Below, in pieces: positions 16,127 to 24,336 of a stretch of DNA of 64,000 nt. Each line of letters begins with the position of its first letter. Positions within the stretch are counted from its first letter, which is position 1. The stretch covers positions 2,542,001 to 2,606,000 of the forward strand of contig NZ_CP019067.1 in NCBI RefSeq assembly GCF_001989615.1. Reading direction: 5' to 3'. The notes under the pieces were generated by a model. That model made no database searches and was not told the DNA's origin. It saw only the letters and a program-made list of their open reading frames with translations. Position numbers and translations under genes: made by a program. The stretch is from Halorientalis sp. IM1011. GTDB taxonomy: Archaea; Halobacteriota; Halobacteria; Halobacteriales; Haloarculaceae.

Positions 16127-17095
16127 ATGTCCGTTCGCGTCGCCGCCGGAGCGCGCCTGCACTTCGGCTTCCAGAACCTCTCTTTGGCCCGCGAACGCCT
16201 CTACGGGGGCGTCGGCGTCGCCCTCGACGAACCGCGGGTCGTGATCGAGGCCGAACCCGCAGAGGGCGTCCACTGCGACGACGGGGCCGTGGCCGCCCAC
16301 ACCCGAACGGCGGTCGACCTGCTCGACGTGGCCGGCGTCGACCTGACCGTCGTGGAGCGGCTGCCCCGCCACGTCGGTCTGGGGAGCGGCACGCAACTCG
16401 CGATGGCGACGCTCGCGGCGGTCGCGGCCGCCCACGACCGCGAGCCGCGACTCCGCGAGCGCGCCCCGGCGCTGGGCCGTGGCGGCCGCAGCGGCGTCGG
16501 CGTCGCGGTCGCAGAGCGCGGTGGCTTCGTCGTCGACGGCGGCCACCCGACAGAACTGTTCACGGCCGCGCCGCCCGCCGACGGCGCGTGGACGGTGCCG
16601 CCGGTGACCGCCCACCACGAACTCCCGACCGACTGGCGGTTCGTCGTCGTCGTCCCCGACACCGATCCGGGCCGAAGCGGCGACGCCGAAGACGAGAGTA
16701 TGCGCACCGTCGTCGAACGCGCCGATCCGGGTATCGCCGACGAGATCGGCGGCGTCCTCCTCCGGCGGGTCCTCCCCGCCGCCGCCGAGGGCGACCGGAC
16801 GACGTTCGGCGCAGGCGTCGCCAAACTCGGCCGGCTCAACGGGGCCTGGTACGCCGACGAGCAGGGCGGCGTCTACCGCCCGCCCGCGGGCCGGATCGTC
16901 GACGAACTCTCCGGGTGTCCCGCGGTTACCGGCACCGGCCAGTCCTCGTGGGGCCCGGCGGTCTACGCGCTGACCGACGCCGGGATGGCCGAGGACGCCC
17001 GGTCGGCCGCCCGGGACGCCCTCGACGCCGTCGGCGTCGACGGCCGGATCGTCGTGACCGCCCCCGCCAATTGCGGGCTCGAGATCGACGCCTGA
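16127..17095 (+). CDS. beta-RFAP-synthase-like GHMP-family protein
   Basis: 322 residues. The start [17 protein letters not shown], the [10 protein letters not shown] segment and the central glycine-rich [20 protein letters not shown] are the motifs of the GHMP-fold beta-ribofuranosylaminobenzene 5'-phosphate synthase family. That enzyme joins p-hydroxybenzoate or p-aminobenzoate to PRPP in methanopterin synthesis. [23 protein letters not shown] and the C-terminal [12 protein letters not shown] also match the family. The ATG at 16127 lies 31 bases after a gaatatc box. Haloarchaea are not methanogens and generally use folates, so the real product is uncertain; a pterin/folate variant is possible. 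Confidence 0.78.
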   Translation: MSVRVAAGARLHFGFQNLSLARERLYGGVGVALDEPRVVIEAEPAEGVHCDDGAVAAHTRTAVDLLDVAGVDLTVVERLPRHVGLGSGTQLAMATLAAVAAAHDREPRLRERAPALGRGGRSGVGVAVAERGGFVVDGGHPTELFTAAPPADGAWTVPPVTAHHELPTDWRFVVVVPDTDPGRSGDAEDESMRTVVERADPGIADEIGGVLLRRVLPAAAEGDRTTFGAGVAKLGRLNGAWYADEQGGVYRPPAGRIVDELSGCPAVTGTGQSSWGPAVYALTDAGMAEDARSAARDALDAVGVDGRIVVTAPANCGLEIDA

Positions 17096-17158
17096 TTCCG
17101 CGTTTCGACGGTCGAACACGCCGCAAGTAGTAAACGGGCCCGCCCACTCGTTGGGGGC

Positions 17159-17995
17159 ATGGACCGCATCCCCTTCGGTATCCGACAGTTGGATACGATC
17201 ATCGACGGGGGGACACCGCCGGGTAGCGTCGTCCTGCTCTCGGGCGAAGCGGGGGCCGGCTCCCGGGAGTTCATGTACACGAGCGCGATCATCAACGGGC
17301 TCGCCAACGCGGATCCGGAACTCCACGACCTCTACTACGGCGACATCGCGACCGGCGCGAGCGTGACCGACGGAATCCACTACATCTCCTTCACCGCCGA
17401 CAGCGACCAGCTCTACCGGGAGATGAATCGCACGATGGACACCGAGATCGTCGAGTCGGGGTTCGAGGCCGTCGAGTTCGTCGACATGGCCGAGTCGTAC
17501 TTCCACAAGAGCAGCGTCCCGCGGGACTGGTATGCAGAGGAGACCGGCCACATCCGGGACATGGCCGGCCGCCACGACCGCGAGGACCTCTTCACTGCCC
17601 TCGGGGCGTACCTCAACGAACACGCGCAGGGCAATCTGGTCGTGCTGGATTCGCTGTCGGACCTGATCAGCGCCGTCGGTGAGGGCCGGGACTGGTCGGA
17701 CATCGTCTACCTCGTCAAGGGGCTCCAGAAGGCCGCTCACTCCTGGAACGGGCTGATCCTCGTCCACGTCAACCACGAGACGGTCACGCCCGAACAGCAC
17801 GGCCAGCTCGTCGACGCCGCCAACGGGACGATGACCTTCGAGTGGGAACAGGGCGGCTCCGAACGCGCCCGGACCTTGGTGTTCAAGAAGTTCCGTGGCG
17901 TCCTCTCGCGGATCGAGGACGAGAACATCATCCGCTTCGAGACCGAGATCGGCGACGCCGGCTTCGACATCAGCGACGTCCGGAAGATCCGTTGA
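17159..17995 (+). CDS. RecA/KaiC-like ATPase homologue with degenerate Walker A
   Basis: 278 residues. The opening IPFGIRQLDTIIDGGTPPGSVVLLSGE is that of KaiC/RadA-type RecA-fold proteins. The P-loop, however, reads GEAGAGSR (residues 29-36): the Lys is replaced by Ser and the following Ser/Thr by Arg. The Walker B strand NLVVLDSLSDL (about residue 160) and later strands (LILVHVNHE) are kept. Haloarchaeal genomes often annotate this type as 'HTR-like'. ATP binding is doubtful, so a regulatory role is likely. It follows the GHMP gene by 63 bases in the same direction. Confidence 0.72.
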   Translation: MDRIPFGIRQLDTIIDGGTPPGSVVLLSGEAGAGSREFMYTSAIINGLANADPELHDLYYGDIATGASVTDGIHYISFTADSDQLYREMNRTMDTEIVESGFEAVEFVDMAESYFHKSSVPRDWYAEETGHIRDMAGRHDREDLFTALGAYLNEHAQGNLVVLDSLSDLISAVGEGRDWSDIVYLVKGLQKAAHSWNGLILVHVNHETVTPEQHGQLVDAANGTMTFEWEQGGSERARTLVFKKFRGVLSRIEDENIIRFETEIGDAGFDISDVRKIR

Positions 17996-18095
17996 CACCT
18001 TCGGTCGCATTCTCCTGCTCGACCTCGATTTCCGGCGCGAGCGTTCCGATTTCCCGCCCATCCGTTGTTATACGAGTTGATAAAATGTGGCAAAC

Positions 18096-18103
18096 GCTTA
18101 ACT
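18096..18103 (+). promoter_or_regulatory. TATA-like box of the RHH/coiled-coil gene
   Basis: GCTTAACT centred 28 bases before the ATG at 18128, within an AT-richer stretch; leaderless spacing. Confidence 0.5.
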
Positions 18104-18127
18104 GGCGAAGGGGCCAACAGCGAGTGA

Positions 18128-19072
18128 ATGGCCAGTGAGTCGACAGACGAGCCGGTGACGGTGTCGCTCCCGCCGGAGTTGGCAGCCTGGGTCGACGAGC
18201 AGGCCACCGAGCGCGGCACCGACCGCGAGACCGTCCTCGCCCAGTTGCTCGCCGCTCACCGCGCCACCGACGACCTCGACGCCGAGAATCCCGAAGCGCT
18301 GGCCGAGATCGTCGACGTGGAAGCCGCCGTCGACGACGTTCTCACGGACCGAATTCCCGGCATCGCCCAGACCGTCGCCGAGCAGCTGGCGGTCGAGGAT
18401 CAGGTCCAGGAGGCCGTCGAACGACACCTCCAGGACGCCCTCGAAGACCGACTCACAGAGCTCTCACAGTCCGCGGCCGACCGCGCCACCGAACAGGTCG
18501 GCGGTCGAGTCGACGACCGGATCGACGCGGTCGAGGACGACTTCATGGAGAAGGTCCAGGACGTGCGCCAGCGCGTCATCCAGGTCAAACAGGAGGCCGA
18601 CGCGAAGGCACCGGCCGACCACGATCACCCCGACCTGGCCGACAGGATCGACGGACTCGCCGGGGAAATCGAGACGGTCGAAGACGACGTCGAGGCGCTC
18701 CGGGCCCAGATCGAGGATCGCACCGACGACAACGCGGCCCGACTCGACGACCTCGACGAGACCGTCGGCGACCTCGAAGAGAAAGTTCGGACGGTGGCTC
18801 ACGTCGTCCGTGATCTACGGGACGACACCCGAATGGGCTCGAAACGGGCGACTTCCGTCGAGGCGATCAAACGCCGTGCCGCCGAACTCGACGTGGACCG
18901 CGCGAAGTGTTCGGTCTGTGGCGAGGGGGTCCAGATCGGACTGCTGACCGATCCCGAGTGCCCACACTGCGAGGCCGTCGTCACCGACGTCGAACCCAAG
19001 GACGGCTTCTTCGGCAGTCCGAAACTCGTCAAGGCCCAGGGCATCGAGGCTCCGGAGGAAAGCGATGGCTGA
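18128..19072 (+). CDS. ribbon-helix-helix / coiled-coil / zinc-ribbon protein
   Basis: 314 residues in three parts. Residues 1-45 (EPVTVSLPPELAAWVDEQATERGTDRETVLAQLL, quoted here as one RHH unit) look like a CopG-type DNA-binding fold. Residues about 50-240 are highly charged heptad-rich helix, with repeated ADRATEQV, DDRIDAVEDDF and ARLDDLDETVGDLEEKV segments. The C-terminus is a zinc ribbon (KCSVCGEGV and CPHCEAVV). The acidic protein that follows overlaps it by eight bases, so the pair is co-translated and probably interacts. Long coiled coil between a DNA-binding head and a zinc knuckle recalls chromosome-organising or partition adaptors, but no known function is established. Confidence 0.7.
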   Translation: MASESTDEPVTVSLPPELAAWVDEQATERGTDRETVLAQLLAAHRATDDLDAENPEALAEIVDVEAAVDDVLTDRIPGIAQTVAEQLAVEDQVQEAVERHLQDALEDRLTELSQSAADRATEQVGGRVDDRIDAVEDDFMEKVQDVRQRVIQVKQEADAKAPADHDHPDLADRIDGLAGEIETVEDDVEALRAQIEDRTDDNAARLDDLDETVGDLEEKVRTVAHVVRDLRDDTRMGSKRATSVEAIKRRAAELDVDRAKCSVCGEGVQIGLLTDPECPHCEAVVTDVEPKDGFFGSPKLVKAQGIEAPEESDG

Positions 19073-19679
19073 GGACGAGGACGACCCCTTCGACGCCTTC
19101 GAGGCGCCCGACGAGAGCGACGACCCCTTCGAGGAGCTGGACGGGCCCGACGACGGCGATGCTGGCGTGGACGAAGCCGCCGTGGACGACACTCCCACCG
19201 ACACCCCGCCGGGCCACCTCCCGGACGACCCCTTCGACCACGCCGACGCACCCGACGCCGACGGAGCCGCCGAAGTCGACTCACCGACGCCCGACGAAGC
19301 GGGCGGTGACGGCTCGACGGAACCGACCGACGACCCTTTCGCGGAGTTCTCGACACCCCGGCGGGACGAGGGGGACGACCCCTTCGACGCCTTCGAGTCG
19401 GCCGGCGTCGACGAGATCGACCCCGACGCCGTCTGGGAGGACCTGGAGAGCGGTGGTCCCGACACCGAGGAACGGACCTACTCGGAGGTGTCGAAACACC
19501 GGTTCTGTGAGGGGTGTGAACACTTCAGTCCGCCGCCCGAGATCGAGTGTACCTACGAGGGGGCGGCGATCGTCGAGTTTCTGGACACGGAGACGGTGCG
19601 GCTGCTGAACTGTCCGGTCGTCGCCGAACAGCGCGCGCTGGAGGGGGGCGGCGTCGGACTCGGTGACGAGTCAGAGTGA
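19065..19679 (+). CDS. acidic protein with DPF repeats and C-terminal Cys motif
   Basis: 204 residues. The first ~130 are extremely acidic and contain repeated DPFDAFE/DPFEEL/DPFAEF units (at about residues 6, 20, 55, 87, 102), probably disordered binding motifs. The C-terminal ~65 residues look folded, with HRFCEGCEHFSPPPEIECTYEG and LLNCPVV as four possible zinc ligands. It overlaps the RHH/coiled-coil gene upstream by eight bases. Its 3' end also overlaps the convergent response-regulator gene by nine bases. I know no characterised homologue; a partner or effector of the upstream protein is the simplest idea. Confidence 0.72.
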   Translation: MAEDEDDPFDAFEAPDESDDPFEELDGPDDGDAGVDEAAVDDTPTDTPPGHLPDDPFDHADAPDADGAAEVDSPTPDEAGGDGSTEPTDDPFAEFSTPRRDEGDDPFDAFESAGVDEIDPDAVWEDLESGGPDTEERTYSEVSKHRFCEGCEHFSPPPEIECTYEGAAIVEFLDTETVRLLNCPVVAEQRALEGGGVGLGDESE

Positions 19680-20258
19680 CGAGCGTGTTCCCCGGTCGAC
19701 CGACCGGTGAGTTTCGACTATCTCCTCGAAGTCGTCCATCGACTCCCTGAGCTCCTCGCTGCGGGTCACGGCCTGGCGCTTGAGTCGCTGGAACTCTTCG
19801 TGATCTTCGAGTTCGCTCGGCTGGAGTTCCGACTCCAGGACGGAGAGCTTCGAGAGCAGGCTGAAAAACTCCTCCAGTTTCGGGTCGGTTCCGCTGCGGT
19901 CGACGTGCTGGTCGAGCGTGGTCCGGAGCGTCTCCCTGTCGACCGGTTTGCAGAGGTAGTCGTCGAAGTCCATCTCCAGGATGTTGAGGTCGGGATCGAC
20001 CGCGGTCACCATGATGATCGGGAAGTCGAAGCCGCGGTCGCGAAGCTCCGCGAGGACCTCGTCGCCGTGGATGTCGGGCATCCGGCGGTCCAGTAGCATG
20101 GCGTCGGTCGTCGCGTCGGCCTTCTCGAGGGCCGCCTCGCCGCCGAACGCCAGTTCCGTGTCGTAGTCGTCCCGGAGCTTCAGCGCGTAGGCCTCCGCGA
20201 CGTCTTCTTCGTCGTCGACGACGAGAACGTTCGGCGCGGTACTTGACTCGGGAGACAC
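19671..20258 (-). CDS. response regulator with HalX domain
   Basis: 195 residues. Receiver domain at residues 9-125 with acidic pair Asp15/Asp16 (VVDDEED), phospho-acceptor Asp57 (MLLDRRMPDIHG), Thr of MVTAVD and Lys104 (CKPVD). The C-terminal ~70 residues (LEEFFSLLSKLSVLESE...LKRQAVTRSEELRESMDDFEEIVETH) form the helical HalX domain, seen in haloarchaeal regulators without a DNA-binding domain. The start is GTG (VSPESS). A histidine kinase is divergent, 130 bases away, and may be its partner. Confidence 0.9.
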   Translation of the reverse strand: MSPESSTAPNVLVVDDEEDVAEAYALKLRDDYDTELAFGGEAALEKADATTDAMLLDRRMPDIHGDEVLAELRDRGFDFPIIMVTAVDPDLNILEMDFDDYLCKPVDRETLRTTLDQHVDRSGTDPKLEEFFSLLSKLSVLESELQPSELEDHEEFQRLKRQAVTRSEELRESMDDFEEIVETHRSVDRGTRSSL

Positions 20259-20388
20259 TGTCGCTGTGAATCGTATCGGAGGCGCGCTGATATACCTTTT
20301 TGCGGTTTCGGAACACGAGCCGCCGACTCACTGTTCGTAACGGCCCACACCTACTCTAAGGCCGTGGCCGAATTCCGGACCGACAGGT

Positions 20389-21399
20389 ATGAACGAGGGG
20401 GACGAAGCCGACGACCTGCTCGACGCCCATCCCGACCCCGTGGTGCAGTACGGCAACGGGGCCGAGGGCATCGTCGTCGAGGCGATCAACCCCGCGTTCC
20501 GGCAGACCTTCGCCGCCGACGGGGCCGAAGTATCTCTGCGGGCGACGCTGGCCGCCGAGGACGCCCTCCCGGCGGTCGCGGACGCGATCCAGTCGGGCGA
20601 TCCCCTCGACCGCGAGACCGTCTGTGATACGACCGGGGGAGAGCGGCGCTTCCGACTGCGCAACGTCCCGACCGAGGACGGCGGCTACCTCCTTTACACC
20701 GCACTCGGCGACGGCCACGACGAGCGAGACCTTCAGGCCGAGCTCGACCGCCTCGAAGAGCGCAACGAGCGTCTGGAGACCTTCGCCAGCGTCGTCTCCC
20801 ACGATCTCCGGAACCCACTGGAGGTCGCCGAAACCTACCTCGACGCGGCCCGCGAGAGCGGCGACGACACGGACTTCGACCGCGTCGCGGACGCACTGGC
20901 CCGGATGCGTACCCTGATCGAGGACGTCCTCGAACTCGCCCGCGAGGGTCGGGTCATCGACGACCGGGAGCGGACGACGCTCGAATCCGTCGGAACAGCC
21001 GCCTGGGAGACCGTCGACGGCGACGAAGCCACACTGACCGTCGAGAACGGAAGCGCGACCCTCCGGACCGATCCCGACCGCCTCCAGCAGGCGCTGGCGA
21101 ACCTCTTTCGCAACAGCGTGGAACACGGGTCGGCCGACGCGTCGATCAGGATCGGCGCGCTCGGCAACGCCGACGGCACCGGATTCTTCGTCGAAGACGA
21201 CGGCCCCGGCATCCCCGAGAGTGATCGCGAGGAGGTGTTCGAGCCCGGCGTCACGACCGATCAGGACGGCACCGGTCTCGGCCTCGCCATCGTCGAACGC
21301 GTCGTCGACGCCCACGGCTGGACGGTCTCGGCCACCGAGAGCGATGCGGGAGGTGCGCGGTTCGAAATCGAGGGCGTCGAGTCGCTGCAACCGCTCTGA
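20389..21399 (+). CDS. PAS-type sensor histidine kinase, soluble
   Basis: 336 residues without membrane spans. Residues 1-110 form a PAS-like sensor (DPVVQYGNGAEGIVVEAINPAF). A short coiled coil precedes the HisKA box FASVVSHDLRNPL with phospho-acceptor His138. The HATPase domain shows an N box (NLFRNSVEHG), DDGPGIPESD (G1) and TGLGLAIVERVV (G2). As no sensor loop is exported it must sense a cytoplasmic cue. It is divergent from the HalX response regulator, which could be its target. Confidence 0.9.
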   Translation: MNEGDEADDLLDAHPDPVVQYGNGAEGIVVEAINPAFRQTFAADGAEVSLRATLAAEDALPAVADAIQSGDPLDRETVCDTTGGERRFRLRNVPTEDGGYLLYTALGDGHDERDLQAELDRLEERNERLETFASVVSHDLRNPLEVAETYLDAARESGDDTDFDRVADALARMRTLIEDVLELAREGRVIDDRERTTLESVGTAAWETVDGDEATLTVENGSATLRTDPDRLQQALANLFRNSVEHGSADASIRIGALGNADGTGFFVEDDGPGIPESDREEVFEPGVTTDQDGTGLGLAIVERVVDAHGWTVSATESDAGGARFEIEGVESLQPL

Positions 21400-21452
21400 A
21401 CCAGTCGAAAGAGCCAAGTGTGAGTCGGGGCCGAGTTTGGGCAACTCCGAAC

Positions 21453-21776
21453 ATGCAATTCTGTGACGACTGCGGGTCCATGATGCACGCCGACGGCGAC
21501 GTGATGGTCTGTTCGTCCTGTGGCGCCGAACAGGTAAAAGACGAGGCCGCCGCAGAGAAGTTCGTCTCGACGGAGGAACAGAGCGGCGACGAACTGATCG
21601 AGACCGAGGAGGGCGACAGCTTCGAGGGCAAACCCACCGCCGACGACGTGACCTGCGAGGAGTGTGGCCACGGCAAGGCATGGTACACGATCAAACAGAC
21701 CGGCTCGGCCGACGAACCGCCGACTCGGTTCTTCAAGTGTCAGGACTGCGGGAATCGCTGGCGCGAGTACAACTGA
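21453..21776 (+). CDS. tfs: transcription factor S (TFS)
   Basis: 107 residues. TFS reactivates stalled archaeal RNA polymerase by stimulating transcript cleavage. An N-terminal zinc ribbon is formed by Cys4/Cys7 (FCDDCGSM) and Cys20/Cys23 (VCSSCG). The C-terminal TFIIS-type ribbon is CEECGHGKAWY and FKCQDCGNRW, and carries the acidic tip SADEPPTRFF whose Asp-Glu pair enters the polymerase active site. The ATG at 21453 is the first residue of the ribbon. Confidence 0.95.
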   Translation: MQFCDDCGSMMHADGDVMVCSSCGAEQVKDEAAAEKFVSTEEQSGDELIETEEGDSFEGKPTADDVTCEECGHGKAWYTIKQTGSADEPPTRFFKCQDCGNRWREYN

Positions 21777-21794
21777 GCGCCCGAGTAGCCAATT

Positions 21795-22028
21795 TTACGA
21801 CTCGTCACCGAGGGCGGCCAGCGGCGAGGCACCGCCCACGATCGCCGCACCGGCCAGGATCGCGGCCGCGAGAACGACGAAGTCGCCGCTCGGCGAGTAG
21901 CCGGCTAAGCCGGCCCCCGCCCGCACGATGAACACCGTCACGAAGAAACTGAGGATCGCGAACACGAGCAACACCAGCGATGCGATGATACTACCGACGA
22001 GTCCACCGACCGAATCGAGAATTCCCAT
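21795..22028 (-). CDS. small membrane protein, two spans
   Basis: 77 residues with two long hydrophobic segments (LVGSIIASLVLLVFAILSFFVTVFIV and FVVLAAAILAGAAIVGG) separated by a short Gly-rich loop with YSPSGD. The start MGILDSVGGLVG resembles short amphipathic leader helices of other haloarchaeal membrane peptides. The gene is convergent with tfs. No function can be assigned. Confidence 0.65.
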   Translation of the reverse strand: MGILDSVGGLVGSIIASLVLLVFAILSFFVTVFIVRAGAGLAGYSPSGDFVVLAAAILAGAAIVGGASPLAALGDES

Positions 22029-22117
22029 TACCTCTCGGGCGACTCCCGCCCGACAGATAAGCGTGGTGACGGTTCGACGTGCCACCGGCCCAGCCCCCGA
22101 GCTTCACCGCTCACCCC

Positions 22118-22417
22118 TCACTTCACACCCGTCCAGTGACAGGTCGGACAGCCGAACACGCCCTGCCCGTTGACCGTCTCGCCCCCACAGGAGGGACAGG
22201 CGAACTGCCCACCGTCGGTGACGACGACCTTCTCGTCGGTGGTCGCGTCCGTTTCCTCCGTCGTTTCGGTGGTCGTGTCGGTCCGGAGCGTACTCGCCAG
22301 TTTCGGGTGACAGTCCGCACAGACCCAGCGCTGGTCCCGATGGGTGACGGTCTCGGTGATCGCGCGGTGTCTCCAGACGTGCAGTACGTCGTCTTCACAG
22401 CTGTCGCATTCTACCAT
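22118..22417 (-). CDS. double zinc-ribbon protein
   Basis: 99 residues. Two Cys4 modules flank a Thr/Glu/Asp-rich linker: the first is ECDSCEDDV with VCADCH, the second FACPSCGGE with FGCPTCHW. Such small zinc proteins often act as RNA, DNA or protein adaptors. The ATG at 22417 lies 29 bases after a TTTTTACTATA box on the same strand, supporting a leaderless start. Confidence 0.7.
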   Translation of the reverse strand: MVECDSCEDDVLHVWRHRAITETVTHRDQRWVCADCHPKLASTLRTDTTTETTEETDATTDEKVVVTDGGQFACPSCGGETVNGQGVFGCPTCHWTGVK

Positions 22418-22440
22418 GCTTACCTCAACGAGTGTCCTGG

Positions 22441-22451
22441 TATAGTAAAAA
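22441..22451 (-). promoter_or_regulatory. TATA-like box of the zinc-ribbon gene
   Basis: TTTTTACTATA on the minus strand, centred 29 bases before the ATG at 22417. The AT-rich stretch 22436-22505 is unusual for this window and likely holds the divergent control region. Confidence 0.5.
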
Positions 22452-22604
22452 TCTTGCCCTGAATGTACAGCAATACACTCCAGAATAGATATATTGTCCT
22501 TATATTCTCCCATGTACGGCTACGGACGTTGGACTCGCTCGTGTGAAATTCGAAGATCCGAAAATCCGACCGTGACGAACGCGGATAGTCGGGCGGTCGT
22601 CCGA

Positions 22605-23468
22605 TCAGGGGCCGATGGCGATCCAGGCGAGAAAGACGGCGAGCCCGCCCAGCGAGGTACTGAGGACGGCGTGGATCCGGAGGCGATCGAGCAGTTCGTG
22701 GGCGTGATCGGAGACCTGTGCGACCTCGCCGACCTCGCCGCCGATCTCACAGCGGGGGAGAAAGTCCATGGCGACGTGGAGGAAGACGCCGGCGGCGAAG
22801 CCGAAGACGGCTGCGTTGAGTGCTGGAATGGCTGGCAGGGAGAGCAGAGCGGTCGGAATGCCCGTGACGCCGACGCCCGCCGCGGGGAGCAGGATGACCG
22901 AGGCCGACCGACCGTCGGCGGCCAGTCGGCGCGCCGCGGCGTAGCCGGCCGGTCCCTTGTGCGAGACGATGGACAACCCGAGCAGGAGGCCCAGTTCCGG
23001 CATCGCCGCGTACACCAGACCGATGATCGCGCCGGCCGAGAGCGCGTGGGCCGATAGCTGGACCGCCGTGTCGTCGAACGTCGCGTTGAGGTGTGAGAGC
23101 CGGTGGCCGAGGACGTGCGAGCCGAAGCCGACGAGGATGCCGGCAGCGATACCGAAACCGCCGATCCGCGGGTCGAAACTCATCGCCTGGGGCACCAGAA
23201 AGACAGCCGCGCTCGTGATCATCGCGCCGCTGGCGAGGCCGTAGCCCCAGACCAACCGCCGTGCGCCGCCGGTCTCGGCCGCCCGGACGCCCAGCGGGAT
23301 CGACCCCGCCATCGCCGCGAACGCGACCCACGAGATCACCAGCACCTTCCACAGCCCCGCGAGCACCGCCAGTCCGGAGAGCGCCACCAGCACACCTACG
23401 CCGGCCAGGCCCACCAGCGACGGGCGCGTCCCGGAGTTAATAATTTTGGGACCAGTGTTATTAGACAT
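22605..23468 (-). CDS. ZIP-family metal transporter
   Basis: Inner-membrane divalent metal transporter, 287 residues with about eight spans, the ZIP layout. Conserved-helix features: GHRLSHL before TM4, SAHALSAGAIIG in TM4, SHKGPAGYAAAR in TM5 and LHVAMDFLP near TM7. The usual TM4 metal motif HNxPEG is altered here (H-A-L-S-A-G), while TM5 keeps H..P.G. Start at 23468 (MSNNTGPK) follows a very AT-rich 60 bases (23430-23500), a likely regulated promoter. The metal is unknown; Zn or Mn are the usual ZIP substrates. Confidence 0.82.
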   Translation of the reverse strand: MSNNTGPKIINSGTRPSLVGLAGVGVLVALSGLAVLAGLWKVLVISWVAFAAMAGSIPLGVRAAETGGARRLVWGYGLASGAMITSAAVFLVPQAMSFDPRIGGFGIAAGILVGFGSHVLGHRLSHLNATFDDTAVQLSAHALSAGAIIGLVYAAMPELGLLLGLSIVSHKGPAGYAAARRLAADGRSASVILLPAAGVGVTGIPTALLSLPAIPALNAAVFGFAAGVFLHVAMDFLPRCEIGGEVGEVAQVSDHAHELLDRLRIHAVLSTSLGGLAVFLAWIAIGP

Positions 23469-23537
23469 GTGGCTATAGAACTAGCGATGATAACAATAAA
23501 ACCTCCGATCCGGGGGCTGACCGGGACAGCGACGCCG

Positions 23538-24230
23538 TCAGCGGGTCGCGCGCTTCCAGTCGTCCAGGTCGAGGACGCCGCCGTCGAGGTCCTCGGCGGG
23601 GACGTCGGTCGCCGCCCAGCGGAACATCGGGGCGACCTCCTCGGGGTCGCGGCCACGGCCCTCGGTCAGATCGGTCGCGACCACGCCGGGGTCGACGATT
23701 CCCACTGGTTGGTCGATGTCCGCCGCGAACCCGCGGGCGACGGCCTCGGCGGTCGCCTTCGAGACGGCGTAGGAACCGTATCCGGGTTCGGCCTCCCGGG
23801 CGACACCCCCCGAGGTGACGAGTACGCGCGCGTCGGCTGCCAGATGTGGGAGCGACTCGCGGATCGTGGCGAAGGTCCCCCGGCCGTTCGTCCGCACGTG
23901 GTCGTCGAAAGCCGCGTAGGACTCCGACGCGAGCGGCGTCCCGCCCGGTGAGCCGTGGTAGATGCCGGCGTTGGCGACGACGGTGTCGATCTCGCCGCCT
24001 TCGCGGGCTGCGGTCTCCAGCAACCGCTCCACGTCGAACTCGTCGCGCACGTCCGCCCGCTGGGTCGTCACGGTCCCGTCGGCCGATTCGACCGCCTCCT
24101 CGAGGGCGGCGAACTCGTCGGTCTCGCGTGCACAGGCGACGACGTGTGCGCCCGCGGCGGCGAACTCCCGGACGATTGCGGCACCGATACCCCTGCTCGC
24201 GCCGGTGACGACGGCCGTGTCCTCGTTCAT
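23538..24230 (-). CDS. short-chain dehydrogenase/reductase
   Basis: NAD(P)-dependent oxidoreductase, 230 residues. Cofactor motif TGASRGIGAA at residues 10-19, then NAGIY (the NNAG equivalent), the catalytic Ser in LVTSGG and the YAVSK pair with Tyr/Lys (about residues 150-154), and the post-catalytic PGVVATDL. The ATG at 24230 was preferred to one nine codons upstream because the Rossmann strand starts at once. Substrate unknown. Divergent from crtD. Confidence 0.9.
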   Translation of the reverse strand: MNEDTAVVTGASRGIGAAIVREFAAAGAHVVACARETDEFAALEEAVESADGTVTTQRADVRDEFDVERLLETAAREGGEIDTVVANAGIYHGSPGGTPLASESYAAFDDHVRTNGRGTFATIRESLPHLAADARVLVTSGGVAREAEPGYGSYAVSKATAEAVARGFAADIDQPVGIVDPGVVATDLTEGRGRDPEEVAPMFRWAATDVPAEDLDGGVLDLDDWKRATR

Positions 24231-24304
24231 GCTATCCCCATGGGTCGGAACCCACATCCCCGTTTCGTGTGCCCGGTTCCCGCACCCAACTGGTCAGCCC
24301 CTTC

Positions 24305-24311
24305 TTTTATT
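24305..24311 (+). promoter_or_regulatory. TATA-like box of the crtD-lyeJ-cruF operon
   Basis: TTTTATT centred 29 bases before the crtD ATG, the leaderless spacing seen across the window. One promoter can serve all three genes because they overlap. Confidence 0.5.
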
Positions 24312-24336
24312 CGGGTTCCGGCCCCTATTTTTCCCA

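Noticed and set aside
16028-18061. A 677-codon open frame on the minus strand opposite the GHMP and RecA-like genes
   Set aside because: No recognisable domain, and both genes on the plus strand have family motifs.
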